Part shown: positions 1 to 5,376 of the stretch, in pieces
How the letters are laid out: each line of letters starts with the position of its first letter
How positions within the stretch are numbered: position 1 is the stretch's first letter
Assembly (NCBI GenBank): GCA_036503065.1
Contig: DASXXM010000052.1
Coordinates: 1 to 5,453, forward strand
Length of the DNA: 5,453 nt
Direction: 5' to 3'
Source of the DNA: DATEPR01 sp036503065
Lineage (GTDB): Bacteria; Actinomycetota; Actinomycetes; Mycobacteriales; Pseudonocardiaceae
Notes under the pieces: generated by a model
Told to the model about the DNA's origin: nothing
The model's input: only the letters and a program-made list of their open reading frames with translations
Databases searched by the model: none
Made by a program: the position numbers and the translations under genes

Positions 1-51
1 CCAACCAGCTTTGTCAAGTCGCCCTACCCGACCTGTTGACAGCCAACGAAG

Positions 52-60
52 TTGTCCACA
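52..60 (+). promoter_or_regulatory. DnaA-box-like nonamer
   Basis: TTGTCCACA matches the actinobacterial DnaA-box preference (TTGTCCACA; the E. coli form is TTATCCACA). It sits in a slightly larger palindrome, GTTGT-CC-ACAAC (51-62). I see only one clear copy in this gene-free stretch, so it is not an origin. It could be an isolated DnaA-binding site, an operator for another regulator, or chance. Confidence 0.3.
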
Positions 61-125
61 ACTTGCCGGAGAATCCGACAAATCGCCTATTTGGAGCTTG
101 ACAAATGGTAGGTTGAAAAGGGGAC

Positions 126-148
126 GCCCCCCGAGGAGTGGTGGGGGC
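126..148 (-). terminator. Possible terminator after the membrane protein gene
   Basis: Read on the minus strand, GCCCCC and GGGGGC form a 6-bp all-GC stem around an 11-nt loop. After six more bases comes a short run of four T's (116-119). It lies about 90 bp past the stop codon of the minus-strand membrane protein gene, beyond the 15-bp tandem repeats. The large loop and weak T tract make this only a moderate candidate. Confidence 0.35.
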
Positions 149-165
149 TGCCTCCGGGGCGGCGC

Positions 166-240
166 GTCGTTGGGTTGGGCGTGGTTGGGTCAGGCGTGGT
201 TGGGTCAGGCGTGGTTGAGTCAGGCGTCGCTGGGTCATCT
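166..240. repeat. Five tandem 15-bp units at the gene's 3' end
   Basis: Five head-to-tail units fill this stretch. Units 2 and 3 (181-195, 196-210) are identical: GTGGTTGGGTCAGGC. Unit 4 (211-225) differs by one base. Units 1 (166-180) and 5 (226-240) are more diverged. The stop codon of the minus-strand membrane protein lies in unit 5, and units 4, 3 and 2 carry the same TGA at the same place. Because 15 is a multiple of three, all four TGAs are in one frame (235-237, 220-222, 205-207, 190-192). In other frames the units read as five-residue peptide repeats, which I consider artefacts. Confidence 0.9.
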
Positions 241-1149
241 TGGCACGCCTTTCTGTGGCGTTCTTACGCATTCCTCGCGTTCGAGTTGTGGTGCGCCGTG
301 GGCCAGGAGCCATACGCCGACGGCCAATGCGATCAGCGCGAACACCTCCCCGATCACCGGGCCGACGCCGGACCGCAGGTCCTCCTGCAGCCACAGCACG
401 CCAACGCCGATGCCCACCAGCGGGTCGGTCACCGTGATCACGGCGAGTGCGGGCGCCATGGCCCGGTCGGACTGATAGGCGTTCTGGTTCAACAGGAAGC
501 CGGCCGGTCCGATCACCAGCACCGCATACAGCGGCCAATTGCGCAGCAGCGCAAGAAAACCGTCGTCGTGCAGCACGCCGAGCGCGAGCTTCGCCACGCC
601 AGCCGTGACGCCGTACAGCACGCCGGCGCCAAGGGCCAGCGCGAACGTCCTGATCTCGCCGCCGAACCTGGAGGCGATGCCGACCAGGATGGCCAGCAAC
701 GCGGCCAGGCCGACCGCGAGCGGCAGTGCCTGTCCGAACGACAGCCAGTCCACGCCGCCCGATGGCTTGGCCAGCAACAGGAACGCGGCCAGCCCGGCCG
801 CGCACATGCTGGCGCCCAGCACGACCTTGCCGGCAGGTGGCTGCCTGGCGATCATGCTGCGGATGACCACCGCGAACACCAGGCCGCTGACCAGGAGCGG
901 CTGGACCAGGACCAGCGGGCCGCTGCTCAACGCGAGCAGTTGCAGGGCGCTGCCGCCGAGGTTGGCCAGCAGCGAGAACAGCCAGATCCGTTGACGGGCC
1001 AGGTCCGCCAGCAGGCTGGGATGCAACGCGGGCCGTGCCGCGACCCGCCGTGCGGCCGCGTGCTGGAGGGCACCGGTCAGACCGAAGCAGACCGCACCGC
1101 CCAGGGCCGCTGGCAGCGCGATCCACAGATTGGTGGCCGTGCCGGTCAC
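235..1149 (-). CDS. DMT/NIPA-like multi-pass membrane transporter
   Basis: A predicted 304-aa integral membrane protein with about nine hydrophobic segments (roughly residues 8-26, 55-75, 78-97, 107-127, 139-159, 167-187, 206-222, 230-253 and 264-284) and a short charged C-terminal tail. The pattern, with small-residue-rich helices and a segment like GPLVLVQPLLVSGLVFAV (77-94), recalls actinobacterial members of the drug/metabolite transporter superfamily, including those related to NIPA magnesium transporters. The substrate cannot be read from sequence. The GTG start at 1149 is chosen because the first helix follows at once and the only in-frame ATG upstream (1278) would overlap the preceding gene by 86 bp. 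No strong ribosome-binding site precedes it. Instead the start overlaps the stop of a 16-codon mini-ORF, suggesting translational coupling. It is probably co-transcribed with the glycosyltransferase-acyltransferase gene 43 bp upstream, so lipid or lipid-precursor movement is a possible but unproven role. Confidence 0.8.
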   Translation of the reverse strand: MTGTATNLWIALPAALGGAVCFGLTGALQHAAARRVAARPALHPSLLADLARQRIWLFSLLANLGGSALQLLALSSGPLVLVQPLLVSGLVFAVVIRSMIARQPPAGKVVLGASMCAAGLAAFLLLAKPSGGVDWLSFGQALPLAVGLAALLAILVGIASRFGGEIRTFALALGAGVLYGVTAGVAKLALGVLHDDGFLALLRNWPLYAVLVIGPAGFLLNQNAYQSDRAMAPALAVITVTDPLVGIGVGVLWLQEDLRSGVGPVIGEVFALIALAVGVWLLAHGAPQLEREECVRTPQKGVPR

Positions 1150-1196
1150 AACGGTGCCGTCGCACGGTCCGGACCAATGGGCCGCCCGGCGCTCAT
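1146..1196 (-). CDS. 16-codon mini-ORF bridging two genes
   Basis: The ATG at 1196-1194 overlaps the TGA of the upstream fusion gene (ATGA). After 16 codons (MSAGRPIGPDRATAPL) its TGA at 1148-1146 overlaps the GTG start of the membrane protein gene (GTGA). A ribosome finishing the fusion gene could restart here, then restart again on the membrane protein, keeping the operon coupled across a 43-bp gap. The peptide has no recognisable domain, is not hydrophobic and probably has no function of its own. There is no well-placed Shine-Dalgarno sequence (an AAGGAAG lies about 16 bases upstream of the ATG). Chance overlap remains possible. Confidence 0.35.
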   Translation of the reverse strand: MSAGRPIGPDRATAPL

Positions 1197-3589
1197 GGGA
1201 TCGGCGCCCCGGCTTCCTTGACGGCCGCCTGCACCGCTTCGGCCAGCGCGTCCACGGTTGCGCTGATGTCCGCGTCACCGGCGAAGCAGATGGTGAGCAG
1301 GTCGGCCCACGTCATGACCCCGATGGACAGCTTCACCCCGGGGGCCAGGGCCAGCACCGGATACACGGTGCTGATGCGGGAACCGTTGAGGAACACGGGG
1401 GAGCGGGCGCCGGGCAGCACCGACGCGATCGCGTTGAACCACGTCGACCGGTAGACCAGCCGGGCCGCCGCCGCGTGCAGCCACGGCGGCAGCTGACCGA
1501 GCAGCCAAACCACGGTGTGGGCCGCGTGCGGCGTGCTCGAGCCGACCTGGCGGTCGGTTGCCGCCTTCGTTCTGGCCACCCGCTCCGCCAGCGACATCGG
1601 GCCGGTCGGCAGGTCGATGGCGGCGGCGCCGGTGCGGTTGCCGGCGGTGCGGAACGTCCTGGTCGTGCGGGTGGACCTGGGCATCATGACGCGCAGGTGA
1701 GCCGGTCCCGGCCGGGCGCCGTCGGCATGCAGCACGCGGTACAGCGCCTCGCCGAGCAGTGCCGTTGCCACGTCGGTGGTGCGCGCGCCCAACGCGCGGG
1801 CCACCTGCCGCACCTCGGCCACGGACAGGTCGACCCGGGCGTGGTGCCGGTTCGGTCGGGTGATCGGGCCGTTCAGGTCGCTCGGCGTGGCCCGGCCGGA
1901 GCGGGCCAGGCTCCACACGCCGGTGGCCAGGTCCCGGGCCGCCGCCAGCCGCTGCCGCGCGGTGGGTCGGTCGGTGGGCGCCGCTTCGGCGATGAACTGC
2001 TGGCCCCGGCACCGGCCGACCAGTGCGCCGATCACCGCGATGCCATCCGCACTGGCGTGGTGCAGTGTGATCAGCAGGGCCGACCGGCCGCTGTCCATGC
2101 CACGGACCAGTTGGGCGCGGCCGGTGCCGGTGGTGCCGTCCAGCGGCACGGAGAAGAAGGCGTCCATGGCGCCGTCCAGATCGGACGGACCGTCGCCGCC
2201 GAGGTCGAGCGGTTCGACCAGGTCGATCGCCCGGCCGGGCTGCGCCACCCAGCGCGGGTGTCGCCAGGCCGAGCCGGGGTCGATCCGGCCGTAGAGCCCC
2301 GGTGCCGCGTCGACCAGGTGGGCCGCGTCGGCGAGGGTGGCCGGGGAACCGTCCGACTTCGCGTCCAGGATCAGCACCGCGCCGACCTGCTGCGGCACCT
2401 GCGGGGTCTGGACGTGCACGAACATCGCGTCTTCCGCCCGCAGGCGGCGTTCGGTCGGCTCGGCCGGGTCCGCGGCCGCCAGCAGTGCCATCAGTCCGTC
2501 GGCCACGGTGCCGGCGGCGGCGTGGGCCAGGCTGGCCCGCTCGAGCGCGGCCAGCCGGTCCGGTTCGGTGCGCAGGCGGTGGATGGCCGCGGCGAGTTCG
2601 TCGTCGTCGGCGACGACCTCCGCGAGGCCCGCGGCCGCCATCAGGTTGGCGTTGGCGATGCCGTGCGCCGCGATCGGGCGGTACATGAGGACGGCCCGGC
2701 CGCACGCCAGCGCCTCCAGCGAGGTCGCGCCGCCCGCGTTGGTGACGACGACACTGCTGGCCACGGTCAGCCCGGCCATGTCGTCGGTCCAGCCGAGGGC
2801 ACGCAGCCGGCCCGTCGCGACCGCATCGGGATGCGCGATGATCAGCCTGCGCCGCAGTGCGTCGTTGCGCGCGCACGCGACCACGACCACGACGTCGTCG
2901 CCGGTGTCCAGCAGCACGCCGGCCGCCGACTCGACGCTGCCGAACCCGAAGGCACCACACGAGACCAGCGCCACGAAACCGTCGGCCGGCAGGCCGTGGC
3001 GGGCCCTGGCGGCGGCCCGGTCGCCCGGCGCGAAGACATCGACCACCGGCGGTGCCGAGACCGCGACCCGGGCCCCCGGCACCCACTCGGTCGCCGGCGC
3101 CATCGCCACCTCGTGCATCACCAGGTTCAGGTCCAGTTCGGCGTGCACCCAGAACGGGTGCGGGGAGAAGTCGGAGACCCAGGCGCCCGTTGGCGTGCGC
3201 AGGTCCCGGTGCTGGCGCAGCCAGGCGAGCCCGCAACTGCCCAGCGGGTACGTACAGAGAATGAGGTCGGGCCGGAACCGGGCGATGTGCGCCGCCATCC
3301 GCCTGCCGCACCACGCGCCGACGAACCGCTTCGAGGCTCGCGCGAACCAGCGGTGGCGCTGGATCGCGCGGTAGAAGAACTCGTACAGCCAGGGTGTGCG
3401 GCGCACGTTGGTGACGTAGATGCCGCGGAACACCGGACCGACGCCGCGGCCCATCGCGTCCAGGGTGTCCAGCCACTCGACCGTGACACCGGGCCAGCGC
3501 GCGCGGACCGCCTGGTCGAGGGCGCGGCCGGTGGCGTTGTGCCCTTCGCCCATGTTCGCGGACACGATCAGCACCCGTTGTGGACCCAA
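1193..3589 (-). CDS. MGDG-synthase-like glycosyltransferase fused to WS/DGAT acyltransferase
   Basis: A 798-aa two-part enzyme, probably cytoplasmic or on the inner membrane face. Residues about 4-170 look like the N-terminal domain of monogalactosyldiacylglycerol synthases, with the glycine motif SANMGEGHNATG (10-21) and WVSDFSPHPFW (137-147). Residues about 195-365 resemble the C-terminal nucleotide-sugar domain of family GT28, with NAGGATSLEALACG (284-297) and the downstream HGIANANLM (309-317). From about 382 a WS/DGAT domain begins (RLRAEDAMF, like the N-terminus of free-standing enzymes), with the catalytic HHxxxDG as HHASADG (510-516, bases 2062-2042). The C-terminal WS/DGAT region follows, to about 790. 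The predicted activity is sugar transfer to a lipid acceptor plus acyl-CoA-dependent esterification of lipid or sugar; the substrates are unknown. The frame is open throughout, so the fusion is not an obvious frameshift artefact. The TTG start is chosen for AAAGGA six bases upstream and immediate entry into the domain. It diverges from tig and is followed by the membrane protein gene. Confidence 0.85.
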   Translation of the reverse strand: MGPQRVLIVSANMGEGHNATGRALDQAVRARWPGVTVEWLDTLDAMGRGVGPVFRGIYVTNVRRTPWLYEFFYRAIQRHRWFARASKRFVGAWCGRRMAAHIARFRPDLILCTYPLGSCGLAWLRQHRDLRTPTGAWVSDFSPHPFWVHAELDLNLVMHEVAMAPATEWVPGARVAVSAPPVVDVFAPGDRAAARARHGLPADGFVALVSCGAFGFGSVESAAGVLLDTGDDVVVVVACARNDALRRRLIIAHPDAVATGRLRALGWTDDMAGLTVASSVVVTNAGGATSLEALACGRAVLMYRPIAAHGIANANLMAAAGLAEVVADDDELAAAIHRLRTEPDRLAALERASLAHAAAGTVADGLMALLAAADPAEPTERRLRAEDAMFVHVQTPQVPQQVGAVLILDAKSDGSPATLADAAHLVDAAPGLYGRIDPGSAWRHPRWVAQPGRAIDLVEPLDLGGDGPSDLDGAMDAFFSVPLDGTTGTGRAQLVRGMDSGRSALLITLHHASADGIAVIGALVGRCRGQQFIAEAAPTDRPTARQRLAAARDLATGVWSLARSGRATPSDLNGPITRPNRHHARVDLSVAEVRQVARALGARTTDVATALLGEALYRVLHADGARPGPAHLRVMMPRSTRTTRTFRTAGNRTGAAAIDLPTGPMSLAERVARTKAATDRQVGSSTPHAAHTVVWLLGQLPPWLHAAAARLVYRSTWFNAIASVLPGARSPVFLNGSRISTVYPVLALAPGVKLSIGVMTWADLLTICFAGDADISATVDALAEAVQAAVKEAGAPIP

Positions 3590-3592
3590 CGG
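3575..3592. repeat. Inverted repeat over the fusion-gene start codon
   Basis: CCGTTG and CAACGG are perfect 6-bp arms around a 6-base loop. In the minus-strand mRNA the UUG start codon lies inside the 5' arm, so the structure could slow initiation. As DNA it could also be a small operator. Confidence 0.5.
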
Positions 3593-3595
3593 TCG

Positions 3596-3601
3596 TCCTT
3601 T
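3596..3601 (-). promoter_or_regulatory. Ribosome-binding site fixing the TTG start of the fusion gene
   Basis: AAAGGA on the minus strand, six bases before TTG (3589-3587). The next possible start, a GTG at 3574-3572, would be 21 bases away, so this site favours TTG. Confidence 0.7.
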
Positions 3602-3616
3602 CTCCCGACGGAGATG

Positions 3617-3631
3617 GCTGTACCGTACAGC
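3617..3631. promoter_or_regulatory. Palindromic operator upstream of the fusion gene
   Basis: GCTGTAC-C-GTACAGC is a perfect 7-bp inverted repeat with a single central base. It is the strongest short palindrome in the divergent intergenic region. Its form (TGTAC-n-GTACA) is typical of operators bound by TetR-family dimers. It lies 27 bases before the TTG start of the minus-strand gene and contains a possible minus-strand -10, TACGGT (3627-3622), although no good -35 precedes it. A repressor here would block the lipid operon. No regulator gene is visible in the window, so the binding protein is unknown. Confidence 0.6.
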
Positions 3632-3703
3632 TTGTCTGGTTTCCGCGGTGCGCGACTCGGCGAGGATCACCGGTGCGCCAGTCGTGGGCCTGGGCACGCC
3701 CCG

Positions 3704-3709
3704 TAGACT
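3704..3709 (+). promoter_or_regulatory. Possible -10 element of the tig promoter
   Basis: TAGACT fits the actinobacterial -10 form TAnnnT. The -35 region at the right spacing (3681-3686, GTCGTG) is poor. If used, transcription would start near 3716 and leave a leader of about 80 nt before tig. Confidence 0.4.
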
Positions 3710-3720
3710 CGCGTTGATTC

Positions 3721-3747
3721 CCCGACCGGCCCTGACCGGTTCGGGCC
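3721..3747 (+). promoter_or_regulatory. Alternative hairpins in the tig leader
   Basis: CCCGACCGG (3721-3729) pairs with CCGGTTCGGG (3736-3745) except for one bulged T, leaving a 6-base loop. GGCCC (3728-3732) can instead pair with GGGCC (3743-3747). The two structures share bases and exclude one another. There is no T tract, so this is not a standard terminator. It could affect tig leader folding, or simply reflect GC-rich sequence. Confidence 0.35.
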
Positions 3748-3781
3748 CTTCCGCATGCAAGTGCTATGTCAGTGTTCGCAC

Positions 3782-3791
3782 GAGGAAAGAG
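3782..3791 (+). promoter_or_regulatory. Ribosome-binding site of tig
   Basis: The purine run GAGGAAAGAG ends six bases before the TTG start. No ATG or GTG lies in frame nearby, and the protein begins like other actinobacterial trigger factors, so TTG is the best start. Confidence 0.65.
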
Positions 3792-3797
3792 ACTACG

Positions 3798-5201
3798 TTG
3801 AAGAGCACCGTCGAGCAGCTCAGCCCGACGCGGGTCCGGATCACCGTCGAGGTGCCGTTCGACGAGCTCAAGCCGAGCTTCGACCGCGCATACCGGAAGC
3901 TCGCCAAGCAGGTGAAGATTCCCGGCTTCCGTCCCGGCAAGGCGCCGGCACGTGTGCTGGAGAGTCGGCTGGGTCGTGGCGTCGTGCTGGACGAGGTGGT
4001 CAACGAGGCCATCCCGGCCAAGTACATGGAAGCCGTCAACGGTGGCGAGGTCCGCACCCTTGGCCGGCCGGACATCGAGGTCACCAAGATCGAGGACGGC
4101 GAGACACTCGCGTTCTCCGCCGAGGTCGACGTCCGCCCCGACTTCACCCTGCCGGCATTCGGTGAGCTCACCGTCAGCGTCGACGACGTCGAGCTCGACG
4201 AGGCTGAGGTGGACACCCAGCTGGACGAGCTGCGGGCCCGCTTCGGCACGCTGACCGGCGTACAGCGACCCGTGCAGTCCGGCGACTTCGTCGTCATCGA
4301 CCTGTCCGCCACCGTCGACGGCGAGCCCGTCGAGGACGCCAGCACCACGGGCCTGTCCTACGAGGTCGGCTCCGACCAGCTCGTCGACGGCATCGACGAC
4401 GCGCTGCTCGGCGCGGAGTCGGGCGAGACCAAGGCGTTCACCACGAAGCTGCTGGCAGGCGAGCACAGCGGCGCGGACGCCGAGGTCTCGGTGACCGTGC
4501 AGTCCATCAAGGAACGCGAGCTGCCCGCCGCTGACGACGACTTCGCGCAGCTGGCCAGCGAGTTCGACACCCTGGACGAGCTGCGGGCCGACCTGCGCGA
4601 GCGGCTGGGCCGGGTGAAGAAGATGCAGCAGGCCGTGCAGGCACGGGACAAGGTCCTGGAAGCGCTGCTGAGCCTCACCGAGGTGCCGCTGCCCGAGTCC
4701 GTCGTCGACTCCGAGATCGAGGTGCGCAAGCACGACGCCGTGCACGCCTTCGAACACGACGATGCGCGGTTCGCCGAGTGGCTGGCCGACCAGGACAAGA
4801 CCGCGGAGCAGTTCGACGCCGAGATTCGCGAGTCGGCCGAGAAGGCCGTGAAGACGCAGCTGGTGCTGGACGGCATCGCGGACGCGGAGAACGTCAACGT
4901 CAACGACGCCGAGCTGACCGAGCGCATCATCTACCAGGCGCAGCGCTTCGGCGTGAGCCCGGACGAGTACGTGCAGCGGGCCCAGCAGTCCGGCCAGCTC
5001 GGTGCGATCTTCGCCGATGTCCGGCGCGGCAAGGCGTTGGCATCGGTCGTGCGTCAGGCCGTCGTCACCGACGCGGCCGGCACCGCGGTCGACATGGACG
5101 AGCTGTTCGGCACGCAGGTTTCGGCAGGCACGGACGAGGTGGACGAGGTCCCCGCTGTGGTCGAGGCTACAGCGGATGGTGAGCCCAACTCGGACGAATG
5201 A
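3798..5201 (+). CDS. tig: Trigger factor (ribosome-associated chaperone)
   Basis: A complete 467-aa trigger factor, the chaperone that docks at the ribosomal exit tunnel and shields nascent chains. The N-terminal ribosome-binding domain (about 1-115) carries the signature GFRPGKAP at 43-50, with F44 and R45 in the ribosome-contact loop. The FKBP-like prolyl isomerase domain spans about 155-240 (GDFVVIDLSATVDGEPV at 162-178, then SYEVGSDQLVDGIDDALLG). The helical C-terminal chaperone domain runs from about 245 to 430. An acidic tail (about 433-467, many D/E) ends the protein, as is common in actinobacteria. Length fits the actinobacterial family (around 450-480 aa). The start is TTG. The gene diverges from the lipid operon and precedes clpP1, the usual actinobacterial order. 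No defect was seen. Confidence 0.97.
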   Translation: MKSTVEQLSPTRVRITVEVPFDELKPSFDRAYRKLAKQVKIPGFRPGKAPARVLESRLGRGVVLDEVVNEAIPAKYMEAVNGGEVRTLGRPDIEVTKIEDGETLAFSAEVDVRPDFTLPAFGELTVSVDDVELDEAEVDTQLDELRARFGTLTGVQRPVQSGDFVVIDLSATVDGEPVEDASTTGLSYEVGSDQLVDGIDDALLGAESGETKAFTTKLLAGEHSGADAEVSVTVQSIKERELPAADDDFAQLASEFDTLDELRADLRERLGRVKKMQQAVQARDKVLEALLSLTEVPLPESVVDSEIEVRKHDAVHAFEHDDARFAEWLADQDKTAEQFDAEIRESAEKAVKTQLVLDGIADAENVNVNDAELTERIIYQAQRFGVSPDEYVQRAQQSGQLGAIFADVRRGKALASVVRQAVVTDAAGTAVDMDELFGTQVSAGTDEVDEVPAVVEATADGEPNSDE

Positions 5202-5230
5202 CCTGTCGCGAGGCTGGTGGACCGCTGTCT

Positions 5231-5248
5231 ACCACGCTGTGAGCGAAC
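5231..5248. promoter_or_regulatory. ClgR-like activator box upstream of clpP1
   Basis: The core CGCT-GTG-AGCG (5235-5245) is a perfect palindrome flanked by A and AAC. Against the ClgR consensus as I remember it from corynebacteria (WNNWCGCYNANRGCGWWS), it agrees at every position but one (T for the central A). ClgR activates clpP1P2 and clpC in actinobacteria, and this box lies 129 bases before the clpP1 start, a sensible activator position. The identification rests on a recalled consensus. Confidence 0.55.
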
Positions 5249-5287
5249 GCGGGCGGTGTCGGGACGAACGCACCGCCCGTGTTCGTT
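5242..5287 (+). terminator. Long hairpin after tig, likely terminator
   Basis: A 17-bp stem (5242-5258 with 5271-5287) with two G-T wobbles and a 12-base loop. Its core is CGGGCGGTG and CACCGCCCG. It starts about 40 bp past the tig stop. No T run follows, which is common for actinobacterial hairpin terminators. Its left arm overlaps the ClgR-like box, so tig termination and clpP1 activation may share this DNA. Partial readthrough into clpP1 is possible. Confidence 0.6.
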
Positions 5288-5292
5288 ACTGT
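5287..5292 (+). promoter_or_regulatory. Possible -10 of the clpP1 promoter
   Basis: TACTGT fits TAnnnT and lies about 40 bases downstream of the ClgR-like box. No good -35 is present, as often seen at activator-dependent promoters. It overlaps a small inverted repeat, CTGTC-GAT-GACAG (5289-5301). A start near 5299 would give a leader of about 78 nt. Confidence 0.3.
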
Positions 5293-5315
5293 CGATGACA
5301 GGAGATCAAGGCAAC

Positions 5316-5334
5316 CACTCCGACACTCCGGAGT
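5316..5334. repeat. Short direct and inverted repeats in the clpP1 leader
   Basis: CACTCCG occurs twice (5316-5322, 5324-5330). The second copy runs into a perfect 10-bp palindrome, ACTCCGGAGT (5325-5334), so either copy of ACTCCG can face CGGAGT. Role unknown. Confidence 0.4.
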
Positions 5335-5376
5335 CCCGGAACCGTGTGGCGGAAGTCAGCGAGAAGGCAGGCAGAT

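Larger units (their letters stand above)
1..165. other. Gene-free region left of the transporter gene
   Basis: No reading frame here looks protein-coding, and its first 115 bases are visibly less GC-rich than the rest of the window, as expected for a promoter or intergenic region. It holds TTGACA hexamers at 36-41 and 98-103 on plus and at 12-17 on minus, none with a convincing -10 at proper spacing inside the window. The minus-strand copy could be the -35 of a leftward gene beyond the edge. A perfect 9-bp inverted pair, TTTGTCAAG (10-18) and CTTGACAAA (97-105), brackets the DnaA-like box. Confidence 0.4.

Noticed and set aside
36..64. Plus-strand promoter from TTGACA at 36-41
   Set aside because: The hexamer 17 bases downstream is CAACTT, a poor -10, and no plus-strand gene follows.
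14..1177. Minus-strand frame with a C-terminal LTQPR pentapeptide repeat
   Set aside because: It overlaps the membrane protein in another frame. The repeat peptide comes only from the 15-bp DNA repeat.
1149..1278. Extended start for the membrane protein at an ATG at 1278
   Set aside because: It would add 43 charged residues encoded inside the upstream gene and overlap it by 86 bp. The first helix fits the GTG at 1149.
1130..3706. Long plus-strand open frame opposite the fusion gene (858 codons)
   Set aside because: Its translation is rich in R, G, Q, H and V without any recognisable domain. It is the antisense shadow of a GC-rich gene whose protein matches known families.
1275..4757. Minus-strand open frame of 1160 codons spanning the fusion gene, intergenic region and antisense of tig
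   Set aside because: It crosses two well-supported genes in the wrong frame or strand and shows only low-complexity R/G/P-rich sequence. Long stop-free frames are expected at this GC content.
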